Shown piece after piece: positions 10,689-22,399 of a stretch of 64,000 bases of DNA. This DNA is from Calvatia gigantea (lineage: Eukaryota; Basidiomycota; Agaricomycetes; Agaricales; Lycoperdaceae). The translations under genes were made by a program, and so were the position numbers. The stretch is taken from contig JACAAK010000008.1 of NCBI GenBank assembly GCA_025093985.1, positions 310,001-374,000 of the forward strand. Reading direction: 5' to 3'. The notes under the pieces are model-generated. The model was given only the letters and a program-made list of their open reading frames with translations, ran no database searches and had not been told where the DNA came from. Position 1 is the stretch's first letter. Each line of letters opens with the position of its first letter.

Positions 10689-11398
10689 TGTGGAGACTGC
10701 ATGTCGGCTGCCTTTGGAACGGCACCCAACGAGCATCTCACACTAATCAGTCTGCCCTCCGAAGATTTCGTCACCCCGACCATTCATCGATCCGTCGCCG
10801 ATCCGCTCGTTCCTCGCTCACTACACAACCGTCCATTTCACCTGCCATACGTCGTGTTTTAGACCACTACCCACTTTAATAAAATTTCACCGCACATCTT
10901 TCTCGTTACTGACATTTTTTTTCTAATTCAGACTCTTCGCCTCCGTAGTTGCACATTCACTCGTTGTGTTTCAAAAATTTCAACATTTTACCACAGTTCC
11001 CTAGCCTAACCTTCATTATACTAACTCAAATCATTTGCTATACAGATTCAGTATTTGTAGATAACCGTAGAAATTGAACACCGGACAAGTTGTCTACAGT
11101 ATAAATACAGTCGAGCCAGTAGAGGCTCGACACCTAGTAATTGGATACCCACTTTTCTCGCTCTCGAAGTCTCGCTCCGAATTCTCTCAGCATTGTCTCT
11201 CGTTGTCGGTCGCTCTCTCGTTGACTCTCAGTCCACGCTCGTTCTGAACTCTTGTCTTCAACGACGCCATCACTCTCGCTCCTCGTTCTCTTGTGTTCCC
11301 GGCCTCTGTCTCTCCCTTCCTGGACCTGGTTTCGAAGCCTCGTGACTGACGGACGCAGTCACACCCTATTTTCGTTGAACCGCCGCCTCATCTCTTCA
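10689..11398 (+). repeat. Long Gypsy LTR (710 bp), 3' LTR of the truncated element
   Basis: Begins TGTGGAGACTGC right after the integrase stop and ends CTCATCTCTTCA. The same unit recurs at 30046-30748 with nearly identical sequence except near the U5 end, which fixes both boundaries. A TATAAATA box at about 11099-11106 is followed by a hairpin-prone GTCGAGCC...GGCTCGAC segment, the likely R region. Confidence 0.8.
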
Positions 11399-12059
11399 CT
11401 ATCCATGTCACAGTGTCGACACCGCTTTTGTCCATCCGCCATCTCAAGTAGTGTCTCCTTGTGCCTTTCGTCTCCTTAAGCAATGGAGCGCTATGTCTGA
11501 ATCCAGATGACCAAGTACAACTCTGGTATCCTATGCATGCTTTTCCTTAACCCGCCCTTGGACAAAATTACGGGGGGGTCTCATATTTTAACGATTTTGA
11601 TACAATTTATTCTAGAGAAAACGAAATTCACAATGACTTCGGAATCTGCTTCGTCCGGGCTAGGCTAGACAATACTGAAAACTTGGAAACTTGGAGTAAA
11701 ATTTAAGAGGTGTGCTCTTCCCGTCCTCACCGTCCTGAATCCGAAGCTAAAACTTCAACCAGAGTTGGGAGCAGCCCCACTATACAGATTTCGTATTGTC
11801 ACAAGTCTAGAGGACAATGGCAATGCAAGTAGCATTCATATGTCCATCTTGTCACACTAATTCAGTTGTTCAAACATTGAAATCTGCTAGTATTCTACAA
11901 AGCATCCAAGCCTCTGCCCGGGGGTGAGGATCTGAAACCTTAGAATGGACCCCAAGACCTTGAAGCGCTTATGCTCAGAGCCAGGAAAATGGTCCACCTC
12001 ACCACTGAACTAAATGAAAGCTCACCCCAACCACGTCCACACCCGTCACGCTATCCTCT
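11399..12059. other. Intergenic, no gene seen
   Basis: No convincing coding frame. It contains a C/G-run near 11560-11580 and otherwise unremarkable AT-balanced sequence. Confidence 0.5.
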
Positions 12060-12650
12060 TCCTCACTCGCGCGCAATGTCGCAATCCCTACTCGGGACCT
12101 TCCAGAAGAAGTTGTATTCGTTCGTTTGCCGGTCTCCGAGCTAGGATTACAGACGGCCGCTGAACCTGTAATAGATGATGTGATTAGAGACGAGCTGAAA
12201 CGAGCAATGAAATATCGCAGTATCCTTGCATCGGAAGAAATTCGGGGTGGACAGGATCACGTTTGAGGTGCCGGTGCGCCTCTTTCTCCTCTTCGCGCTT
12301 CGATGTACAAGCTCGCCGACGATCCCATGTGCTACCAATGGTGTTCCACCAAGTAATTCCGCATCTCGCGCGATGGACCCACCCACACGCTGCCCGACCC
12401 TGTTGGAATCAGGTATTCCGTTGTGGTCAATCCACGGAATGACAATCGTCCTTGCATGGACCCGCCCGTTTTTTGTTATGTTTTATTGTCTTTCTATTAT
12501 AAATAGTGTAGTAAAATTTGTATTTACCTTACTCTTTTGCCCTCCTATACATCGTGTTCTAGCCCCTTCAACACATCCATCTTCCGAAACCCTGCAAAAC
12601 ATTGCCTGGCACAAGGTCCAAAGACAATGAAGGTGGCTCAAGAGGAATAA
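12060..12650 (+). pseudogene. Relic of unknown gene family P, copy 1
   Basis: Short coding blocks resemble those near 26.05 and 26.45 kb. One block reads SELGLQT...PVIDDVI (about 12136-12176); a second includes a YKLADDP-like stretch (about 12304); a third, near 12609, shares CAAGGTCCAAAG. Frames are broken by several stops. No NLR gene lies next to this copy. The family is not recognised. Confidence 0.4.
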
Positions 12651-12765
12651 ATAACGGTGGCGCCAGCGAGGGAGACTATTGACGAAACACTAGCGTGAGA
12701 GGAGAATTTGCGAGAGATGGAGCGGAATGTTCGCTTGTTGATAGCAGCTTTGGCACGTCGCAGCA

Positions 12766-13035
12766 ATGGGGGAAGGGGAGGAACGTCTAACGTCCAACGG
12801 ATCATCCAAGAACATTGACTCCACCGCTGCAACCAATAAAAATGGCCCAGTTGAAAACCAACAAGCTGGCGGTGCCGAGGATGAAAAGCCCAAGACTCAT
12901 GGACGTGACGGCAATGGCGAGGCAGAGCTGACCAAAAAGGAGGCAGAAAAGGATGAAAATGTTAGCCGTAATAATTATGCAACTCCTGATGCTGGGAATA
13001 CTGACGGAGGCTTCGAAGTGTCGGGTACAGAATAA
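12766..13035 (+). CDS. Hypothetical hydrophilic ORF, 89 aa
   Basis: ATG to TAA, strongly hydrophilic, rich in Gly, Asn, Glu and Lys, with no hydrophobic segment. A following block at about 13187-13400 reads as an uninterrupted-looking peptide (HPQQEVWARKIL, DQIHI) with two in-frame TAA codons, so both may be exons of one decayed gene. No family recognised. Confidence 0.3.
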   Translation: MGEGEERLTSNGSSKNIDSTAATNKNGPVENQQAGGAEDEKPKTHGRDGNGEAELTKKEAEKDENVSRNNYATPDAGNTDGGFEVSGTE

Positions 13036-13186
13036 TTATCTCCTCTAATTTGTCCTTTTTTGTACCACTACCAATGTGTTTTCTTTTTGCCTTGCGTTGG
13101 ACCCTAGTTTATTATAGCCAAGTATTAATGCATGCATATACGGATGACCGGTATTTATCCTGAGGCTGGTGTGATGGTATATGCAG

Positions 13187-13400
13187 GTTCCAATGGAAGG
13201 CGACAACGCCCATAAATTAACCCAAAACGTCAAAAAGTTTTACAACCCTAAGAAGGGACAGGACCACCCTCAGCAGGAGGTTTGGGCCCGAAAGATACTA
13301 AAGAATTACGACCGTCTTCACTAACGGATGATCATCGATCAGATACATATTATGTTTTACAACGTGCAAGCGTTGCGTTGGGACTTTTAACGTCCTACAC
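13187..13400 (+). pseudogene. Unrecognised coding relic with two TAA stops
   Basis: Starts after a plausible acceptor (ATATGCAG) and reads with amphipathic, protein-like composition: charged N-terminal part, then HPQQEVWARKIL, NYDRL, DQIHI and NVQALRWDF. TAA interrupts it at two places where Gln or Lys codons would fit. The composition suggests a former gene, but I cannot name it. Confidence 0.35.
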
Positions 13401-14057
13401 CCAGATTCGGAAACTGTTGCCCAGGGCCGAGCACTCCTTGACTCGCACCACACCGTTTGTTCGCAACTACACTTTCCAAAAGGTCACCACTGGTACTGCT
13501 GGACTGAGTCGGGGTGGTGCGCAGCTTGCACGCCCATTGGTTCAGGTCATTCAAGCGCCTTTGCCGCACGAGTGAATAAAAATCTAGACCAAATCCCTGG
13601 GTGCCCTCTGAGAACCCGAATGACGGGGCTTTGTCGGAAATTAACATACACGTTGAGTTGCATCCCTCATCTGGACTGGCCAGTTGAATCCTAGACAGAA
13701 AGGTCGGGGAATATCCAGATATCAAGGCGATTCGAAAACAGTCAGCGACGGATTCATTGGCCAGTCTCGCAGCGCTAACCCGCAGATTCAGGTTTTGATT
13801 AATACACATTACCCGATCTCGGGCCGTTCGTACGTCTTCAAATGTCCACGATGGGCAAGTGACTTACACGTTCCCCATTACTTATGACTTCAACAGATGG
13901 GGCTGACTATTATATTCATTGACCTCACTTCGATCGGTAGATATGGACAACTCAAGCGACAACTCTCGGTTTCAAAAAGGCTCATTTTGCAACGACCCTG
14001 ACAAAAGTACTATATATTACTCGTGCGGTTTTGCTTTGAAAGATCCCTCCATACGCC
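13401..14057. other. No gene seen
   Basis: Only short frames without family resemblance or plausible splice structure. Confidence 0.4.
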
Positions 14058-15290
14058 ATGCTGAACAACACTGTGGCCGTTCTCTTAACAGATACTCAGC
14101 CACTCGTCAATCCCACTCTCAAATTCATTCAGGTGGGTAGCATGGTCGCTATGGTGCTGTTTGGCATGTCGACCGCCCAAGTTTACATGTATTTCCGGTA
14201 CGCTGGTTGGTCCTATTTTATCTGTGCGTCAGTCCTCACTCAATACTCAGTGCATGTGGTGGTGATAACCTATATTTAAAATCTTTCGTGAGTTACCGTG
14301 TGTTCTGGGCGATTTGTCTTGTATTCAATACCCTCTTGCCAAAAGGTTGTCCTTATGTGGTGAGTCTTTCGTTAACCTCAGTCCCGGAGGGGGGGGGTTT
14401 AATGGCGAATATATCTTCACAAGGCTCCTCGAGTTTGCTCACACCTTCCTCACGGGGTGGATGATTTATAAAGTGAGAGGAATTTCAATGTACCAGTTCC
14501 TCACTAACGGTCGCCGTAGTCGACGATCACTTACCCCCCAGTTCTGGTCATCTGGCAAGCAAACATGATCGCGGGCCTGATAGCGGCCCTCATCTCAGCT
14601 TTTGCTCAAGTGGGTCCGCTATTCCCTCCAACGTTTCCCGTCTTTGAGACTTCGCACTCCCTAGATGTTCTTTTCGTACAGGCTCCGGACGATTTTAGGG
14701 TCAAAAGTTCTTCCTGCATTTTGCTGTCTCGTAGCATGTTTCAAAATCGTGTCTTTCTACACCGTGGTGATTCAACAATTGATCACGGGAATGCGAGCCC
14801 CCCCTTACCAGAAGCTTATTATCGCCACGGGCATCTTATCTTGGGGGAACGACCTCCTTATTGCTGCCGCACTCGCTTGGTGCATCCGGACAAGGAAGGA
14901 CAATGGCTTCATAAAGTAACGGCCTGCCCTATCTTTCGCACTTCCAACCAACACTGACCTCGAATAGCGAGTCTAAGACCGATAAGGTCCTAAAGTGGTT
15001 TTTCGGTAAGAGCCCCCGCGCCGTGCTATCGTTCATCGACTTATGCCTTCCTTTTATTCAATGGACACCAGAGACAAATGTCGTAACGTGGTAGGTCCTC
15101 TTTTCCTGAGACGGAAGTGGCACCTTCTGATACTTACGGCGTTTTCACACCAGCCTTGCGGCGTCTCTGACGTTCATATTCGTGAGTTAGAGGTTCGCTT
15201 TGGCCCCTGCTTTCTTCTTAACAAAACTATAAGGGTCAAGTCAACGACCGGCTCTTCACGAATTTCATCTGGGTACCGCTCGCTATAATC
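14058..15290 (+). CDS. DUF6534-like multi-pass membrane protein (approximate exons)
   Basis: Several exon pieces match the plan of the agaricomycete heptahelical DUF6534 family. From 14058 the first exon contains a TM with GSMVAMVLFGMSTAQVYMYF, ending at a donor GTACGC. A piece near 14427 reads EFAHTFLTGWMIY. The piece from about 14540 reads ANMIAGLIAALISAFAQ, and after a 50-60 nt intron comes MFFSYRLRTILGSKVLPAF with two more TM stretches to about 14919, then an exon from about 14968 (SESKTDKVLKWFF). The region near 14.2-14.42 kb and the C-terminal end (to about 15.29 kb) do not splice cleanly, so the gene may be decayed. Function in the family is unknown; a membrane location is inferred. 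Confidence 0.5.
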
Positions 15291-17538
15291 ACTTGTCGAC
15301 GTAAGGGTAATTTCTATCTCGCTGCCCAAACTTACTAACCGCTCGGGATGTCTTAGTGTATTCCATGTGCATATTCGCCGCGTGAGTTAAAGGCACCACA
15401 ATTTCCGCCACACAAACCACTAACTATCAGCAGCCTCATCGGCAAATTCAGACTGGCGAAGCAACAAGAGGTCCTTTTTGCTAATCCAGAGTTCGGGATG
15501 GTGGGTCCTCTATCTCGGTGGATCTAACATGTAATACTCAACTTTAACAGGACGGCCTGCGCGATTTTGGCATCCCTCTGGAGGCAACCACTAACACAAC
15601 TCGGCGTTCCTGTTGATAATTACCCACCTTTTCAAGAGGTCCACATCACTCCTGTTGGCTTGGGGTCATCCAGGAAACCATAACTCTCGGTGCATAATTG
15701 ATCCACTGCATCCATTCATCTGTAGCGTATACAACTCTTACCTATACAGTCATTCATACCTTAGCATCATCATCAATTTTCGCAACTGTTACCTGACTAG
15801 TATATGAATGAATGTATCTCTCTTCAAACGCTGTATCCCTGAGGTCACTTCCCGAGCGGTTGCCTCCAGGGCGTCGGAGATATCTATCCAACTCGGGACA
15901 ATTTAGACTAGCCCCCGGTTCATCGGACGATCGACACGATCAGATTTTGCCTCGTGTCCGGTAAACTTAAGTAAAAAGACATGCTGTGGCTGAAGCTTAC
16001 CCTGGATGACAGAGCTGGATGATTCGATGCACCCCGCAAGACACTGATATTTTGCCGTACAGATTCACCATGTGTGATTCGAATGGTAGGCCGAAGTTAA
16101 AATCAACGGCGATAATCGGTAAGTAATGCTGAGACACCCATCTAAGGTGCCGCAGTCTGGCTAGCTATCGGAGATTACGGTTGAGTAGTTAGCCGCGGTG
16201 TCCGAAATGAAAGAATGGGGTATGCCCATGTTGACGACGTAGACAGTGTTGTAGTTGTTGGGAAAATGTTACGAAAAGGTCGTGAAGGGCGAACCTAGGC
16301 CATAGGGGATGTAAACGAGGCAACCAGCAGGTGCATATTCTATCGAAAGTATGACCCTGTGCAAGGGATTCAAGCATCTGAATTGAGGTCCACACAAAAA
16401 CGGGCTAGAGGTGACTGTGTTGGATTCCCAACGCAATGGTAACTTCATTCCATTGCCACAGTTCGGTCGATCGACACCTCATTAATCCTTATTCCCCAGC
16501 GGATGACGGAGTGATTTAAGCAATCTACCTTCTGCAACATGAGACATATCATGATGCCCAGTCCGTTTCGCATCGCGTTGCATTGGAGTTCCTTCACCGA
16601 CACCGGGAATTTTACATTCGTTCCAGTTTGCGTAAGTGTTAGGAAAGGCACGGTGGCGTCGACTTCGATGTGCTGTTCTTGTTCTTCCCACTAATCTCGA
16701 TGTGTCCGCCCACCACGAGCCAGACTCAATAGCGACCGATATTGGATTTGCTTGTGTCCCTTGGCTCAGCACCTAAGTGCGTTCCAGCCAGAGCTGGACG
16801 TCCCATTAGCAACTCGGTTGCACCCCTTACTCCTGAGGGCTCCAAGAACACGCCTAGGCATACGGAAGAGACAAGTTCAGTTTATATCACATACATCATC
16901 ATCATACCGAAGGCCTGGGTGTTCGTACGGTAACAGCAGACTTCGTACTTCACGACGGGCATTTCTAAATGCGAGGGTTGACGATAATGGTACTGCATTC
17001 GCCGCACCTCCCGCAGCTATCCTCCGTTTGTTCTTTTCCAGAGTTGTCTGTCTGTCTGGGTTGTTTCATTCGAAGCGACTGGTGTATTTCAGAAATGAAG
17101 GGCTCGAATCACCTCAAGAAAATGACTCTCATCGACCCTTCATCGTGGAGATACAGACGTGCATAAATCTCTTGATGGTTCAGTCCACCTCCGTCTATTG
17201 CAACACTCTAAAAGTAGTTGCCGTCATTCAACGACAGTGCATTTGATCCCAATATTGCCCTACCAGCATAAGGATATCTACCCGACAGGAAATTCATTTG
17301 TGTGCTGGATGACTCCGTCCGTGTATCAGCATATTGGGGTCCCAGCAAAACGCAATAGTCACGGTGAACCAAACGGACATTAACAGGTGCACCTCCTGTT
17401 TGAGGCATTCAAGGAATGAAAATTCAACAAATGACATCTTTCGCATCATCTTTCACGGCGAAGGTGGCCGTGACCAAGTCGTATGCGTACAATCGAGATT
17501 CAAATTCTTGAGTGCAGGATAGCCAAGACAGTTTCCCG
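15291..17538. other. 2.2 kb without a recognisable gene
   Basis: Only short scattered frames on both strands and no family motifs. It lies between the 3' ends of the DUF6534-like gene and the P450. Confidence 0.5.
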
Positions 17539-19953
17539 TTAACAATGCCAGTTATCCAACTGTCCCCTCACATTCTCCCACTCCGCCTCAATCAGGCTCT
17601 CAACTTTCTCATTCCGGGGTATGAACTGACAACCAAAAGGTAGCGGTTTGGAATTAAACTGATTGGTGAACGCATCTGGGTCTGCATGGGCGCCTTAGTG
17701 GATACACAGGTGACCGGGCACAAAAATGAGGACGCCGCACCAGGCAAGTTCCTTGTACCGGTTTCTTCTTTCGTGGGTCTCATCTCAAACGCCCACAACA
17801 TACGTGAGATCGTGATATACAACGAATTGAGACCTAGACGCATTCCTGGGCATATTTGTCGCCCAAAACCAAATGGGAGATCAAAGTCTTTGAGGTTCAT
17901 CCGCGGGTGTGTCTTGGGATGGTTCGGAGATTGGGGAAGGAAGCGGTCAGGGAGAAAGAGATTGGGTGAGGGAAAGAGCTCTTCGTCACGCATAATTCCA
18001 CTGCGGACCCGGGTACATAAGTATTCCGCTCGCCAAAGGTGAGGAAGAAGGGGACGTACTACATGTTTGCGTAGATTGAGGACCCTTTGGGTATGAATCT
18101 ATCAAGCACTTCAGTTTGTATCCTTGAGGAACCATCAAATAATGCACAAAACGCACCCTCCTTGGTACTCATCATCTGCAGTACTGGCGTGAGCCGTTCC
18201 TCCGAGCACCGGAATCGGGCGCCAACTATTCAAACATGAGGTCCAGTGATGGCCCCTGAAGGGGTAGGGGTGGCGTACCGAAGGGTCTCATTTACAACAG
18301 CCAACACAGATGGCAACTGGTCTTTATCGTGGAACTCGGGCATTCTGTCACGCCCTATAACTCTGTCAATTTCCTCTTGCGCTTTTCTCATCACCTCCGG
18401 GAACGTAACTATGAACAAATTCATGCCATCAGCAAGGAAGTAACCTCAAAGCACCGAATGAGGATGTTCTTTAACGCACATATAAAAACACTGAGGGTTC
18501 CTGCAGTCGTATCAATTCCCGCACCAAATGGGCTCGATACAGCATACGCAAGCTGAATGTCCGTCAGATTAATCTTCCCCGCTTCCTTATCCGCCATAGC
18601 TTGTGATGTGAGACAGTCAGGGCAGTTACCATTTTTGGAACGTGTACGGACATCGTTGAGGAGATGGAGGAGGAAGTGTTCGTCCTGTTTTTTACGATTT
18701 TCGGCATAGGCGCGGAACCATTGGAGGCGACGCTGTGGAAGGGGAAAGCAGGTGAGGAGGTAAGGAGAGCAAGAGGCCGGGACATACTGGAAGTCTGAGG
18801 AGCCATGGCCAGGATTCCACAAGGAATTTTCCGGGGAGGCTGGAGCTACTGTTAAGATTGGGAGTAAAAGGGCAGGGGTGAAATACCTCACTTTACACTG
18901 TAATCAAATAAACTTGCGGTTAGAACGTATCTCCGTCGGGTTCATAGACCGTTCACCTTGTCAGGTCTATTGAGCGAACTCAGCGCTCATACGATGTTTG
19001 GGACTAGAACCGGGGAACTCACAGTCCATTGATGCAGTATTTTTTTTGACAATCCATTCGTCCACGCTATCAACTCTTCGGCCATACGTTGCAGCCACCA
19101 CCACACTCGCCGCAAATCTACGTCACACAGAACTGTCAGCCGTTTAACTCGAGTGCATCTATCCGTTTTACCTCTTGAGATGTGCATCTATCCGTTTTAC
19201 CTCTTGAGATGTGCATCGAAATATTTTGGATCGTTCAATATTTGCTTGAGGAGTAATTTGGACTCTAACGATTGTATTTCGTGATACACCGGTGCTTTGC
19301 GGGTATGGAAACCATTATGCAGCATCTACAAGTTTGAAATAGAGTCCACTGTGAAGACGTGAAACTAAACGCGATAACGAACCCTGCGCCATTGTTTCCA
19401 TAGCTCGTTGGAGTTTGGAAGCATCAATCCACGGCGGTTTTCTGAGAGGATTTCCGATCTATGTTTGATTGTGATCAGACTCGGTAGAAGCAGTCTCTAT
19501 GTTAGAATGGGCACATACGCCATGATAAACCGAGGTCGACTAGAGTAAATTTCGGACCGCTTCTCGAGGAGATCCCATGCCGGTTGGGCTTTTCCGATGA
19601 CTATCGAAGTATGAAATCACTAAGGAACCCCCTAAACACCGATTAGGAACTTACTAATAGTAGGCATACTCCCTAGCATAATGGAAGCTACCGGGCCTAA
19701 GTCACAGTATTAGTTGTCCTTTAAGCTAAAGAAATACGGGGGATGGGTAGCACACCATATTCCCGGTTCCACTCCTCAAATTTCTTCCAAGGTTCAATGC
19801 GGGCACTTGATTCATATTTCCAATCCAGGGGAGCCTGAGAGGCCCCGGAGGCATAATTTGTCGCAGGCAGAACCACCGCAGAACCTCATACAAGATGTAA
19901 GCTGAGACCAGAGCGAGCACATGAGTAATCATATCGCCTGTGTGGCTATGCAA
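17539..19953 (-). CDS. Cytochrome P450 (multi-exon, one frameshift)
   Basis: Heme-thiolate monooxygenase of the membrane-anchored microsomal type. Reading from 19953: an N-terminal hydrophobic anchor, the proline hinge MPPGPLRLPWIGN, then exons giving PAWDLLEKRS (about 19600), helix C WKQWRR (about 19400), NGFHTRKAPVYHEI, AASVVVAATYGRR (about 19100), ESWPWLLRLP (about 18800), the I-helix AGIDTT (about 18510), ExxR as ETLRY (about 18290), FIPKG, PDRF, and the heme loop FGFGRQICPG with its Cys ligand (about 17870). The last exon ends at the TAA at 17539-17541. About ten short introns fit GT-AG. Exon 1 lacks one base near 19796 (TTGAA where TTGGAA would keep the frame), and the exon junction near 18235 is also not clean. 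It is either a recent pseudogene or affected by consensus error. Subfamily not assigned. Confidence 0.8.
19153..19210. repeat. 29-bp perfect tandem duplication at a P450 splice donor
   Basis: Two exact copies of a 29-bp unit (19153-19181 and 19182-19210), with seven bases of a third. On the minus strand each copy carries an exon end plus its GT donor (CAAGAG then GTAAAA), so the P450 transcript has two candidate 5' splice sites 29 nt apart. Confidence 0.85.
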
Positions 19954-21280
19954 GAGTGCAAGAGGAGCGATAAGGTGCGCAAAAAGTAATTGCCGAGTCT
20001 TGTATAAGTAATAGCTGCAAACCTAGAAGGCGGGTAGGTGACTGTTTTGGAACGGGATGGATGTTTTCGGCCCGCCAATCGCAGTGCCGATGATGCAAAT
20101 GAACCACAGCTTGCTATCCGGCGGGGGAGCACGAGGGACGCCAGGAATAGCTCGCTTTCACAGACGAGAGGTAGGTTCCATGGTGGCCTTCTGACAATTT
20201 ATATGGAAAAATGTTCGTGACGGCTCACAGATTTAGGGGTACTCTGGGGGGGAGGATTCAGAGAGGATGTTGATGCTACAGTGGTTTAGTGAGGTGCCAA
20301 GGGGGTATGTGTGGCACCATGGCAAAAATGACAGTGGAGGTCGAAAGTGGCGGGGGTGTCGAGGGGCTAGGCCTCAGGCCTCAGGGATCACCTGGGGTGC
20401 GTCCCAAAATTTCCCCTTTAGACATCTTTAGGACACACGATAGACGGACAATTGAATGCAAGTGCAGAGGGATTTGAGACGACTGTCCAGATTGTCCCTG
20501 TGAGAACCCTATCATTGTAGGTGCCTCTTCCCGTTCCCCTTCCTCGGTCACTTGCCGAATGGAGAGTGTCATGGCACAGTAGGTAACTCCAATGACGCCT
20601 AAAACGCGGGCGGTTGGTTAATCAATGGTTGTCAGGCCGGGGGACCTGGACGAGCGCCCTATAATGCACTCTGAATGGCAGGTACGCGAGAGGAGTAAAG
20701 ACGGTGTACCTTTGGATGGAATTTCTTTGACATAATCATTCTCTTCTCCGAGTCGGCATACAAATCCCTCGGTCTGCGGATCGGAGAACCTACTTTTCGA
20801 AGGTGTGGAGTAAGTGCCCTCAAAAACAAACCTTCAACTTTCCAACACATGTAGATACTTAATTCTAGCTCACTTCTTACAAGCCAAACTTGACATGACA
20901 GTCATGATATCATGGCTTTAACTTTTCAACTCCGGAAAGGCTCATCTTACCTCTGAAATGGTGACACGAGTTACCCAGAAGGAAGAACTGTGCATCCCGC
21001 GGTATGATTCAAGCACTGCCGTTTATCGTTATCGCCAGATTGGCCCACGCTTTTTTGGAGTCTTCTCCTCGGAACTGACAGGCTATTGAGGTGCTTCATA
21101 TCCGGCTAGATGCTACAATGAAGTGAGAAAAAATAAACAAGTAGGATGGTTGAGGTACTTAATTGCAGGTCCATCGTGGCGTAAAATGTTGACTTAGCTA
21201 ATTTAAAGCCACCATTTCCTTCTCTCAGGGTCACACACACTTCTCCTAATCAGATACTTCCCGAGCCTGAGGAATATCTA
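19954..21280. other. No gene seen; 5' flanks of P450 and hydrolase
   Basis: Divergent intergenic space between the minus-strand P450 and the plus-strand hydrolase-like gene. Frames here are short and featureless. Confidence 0.5.
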
Positions 21281-22309
21281 ATGGTTGTTACAGAGCAAGC
21301 ACAAACAAACGAACAAGAAAAGAGACTGCATATACGCGAAACCTCTCCAACTTCTTCGGAGGCCACTAATCCCCGCGTGAAACCATCTCCGAAATCTGGG
21401 AAGGGGAGGATACCTGTACCGTTCTCGTATACGCCGAGCGATGATGGGACAGACGAGAACTTACTGATAATATTGCACGGATTGGGTGCGTCTCTGTATT
21501 CGTTCTGTTGGAAGGAGTCCGGTATTGACGACGGAGCATAGGAGATACACATGAACCGTTCGCGAAACTTGGTAAACAGCTCAAATTACCACAGACGGCA
21601 GTGCTTGCGCTGCGTGCACCCGAGCGGTAGGCGTTCCCATCTATACTTCTTTCTCCATTTAACCCAACATCTCGTCCATAGGATACCCTTCCTATATGAG
21701 GAAGCGTACCAATGGTATACGTCCTTCGATCCTCTCGGCGAGCTTCTGCCAAATCCGAATCCAGCACCCGCATTGGAACTTCTAGATAAAGTCGTCACGC
21801 ATCTAACAACAGAATGCAAATGGCCATTTGACAGGATCCATTGGTTTGGAGTCGCGCAGGGCGGGAGCGTCGCCGTTGAGTTTGGATTATGGTGGTGGAA
21901 GGAGAAGCAGCTGCTAGCTATGAGGAAGGAATTAACTGCTTCTTCAGCAGAAAGTTCAACGACATCTCCACCACCACCACCACCACCACCACCACCAACA
22001 TCATTTGGGTCAATAATATCGATCGCGGGGCCCCTACTCTCTTATCCCTCCACACTCTCTTCTCCATCACCCATTCCCCTCCTCGTAGTTTTTCGCCCAG
22101 CACCATCAGGACTTACGTTCACATCAAGCGATATCTCGGCATTCAAGAAAGGGTACCGTGTACTCAAGGAGGAGAAGTATAGAAATGTCAAAGGGGGGAT
22201 GCCTACGGGAAAAGAGGAGTGGGAGGTGATTATGAGGTTTTGGAGTGAGAGGTTATCGAGGAGAGTTGGGGGTGGAGGATTGTACGAGGTTTTGAGTGGG
22301 TTTTCCTGA
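21281..22309 (+). CDS. Alpha/beta-hydrolase-fold protein (carboxylesterase/LYPLA-like), catalytic residues absent
   Basis: Three exons, 21281-21485, 21542-21626 and 21682-22309, join in frame (GT-AG introns of 56 and 55 nt) to a 305-aa protein. It has the phospholipase/carboxylesterase fold signatures LLIILHGLGDTH (about 60-71), PFLYEEAYQWY, FDPLGELL and the elbow region FGVAQGG (about 152-158). In active family members the elbow is GFSQGG; here the nucleophile Ser is Ala. After the poly-Pro run (about residues 190-199) no His remains in the protein, so the catalytic His is also missing. It ends with the EEWE-xx-MRFW block. The frame is intact, so it is probably expressed as a non-catalytic relative. 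I cannot say whether the loss is specific to this gene or general to its subfamily. Confidence 0.8.
21968..22000. repeat. (CCA)n microsatellite encoding poly-Pro
   Basis: A CCA repeat inside exon 3 of the hydrolase-like gene gives about ten consecutive prolines, in a loop before the last beta-strand region. Confidence 0.85.
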
Positions 22310-22399
22310 GCCCCTAGCTGAGGGTTTTTTTGGGTTGATAAACAGGTAATGGCGTTGTTGACTTTCGGAGTAGTATAATATACGAATGAATAACTATAT

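Noticed and set aside
21586..22106. Minus-strand ORFs inside the hydrolase-like gene
   Set aside because: Shadow frames; the plus strand has clean splicing and family motifs.
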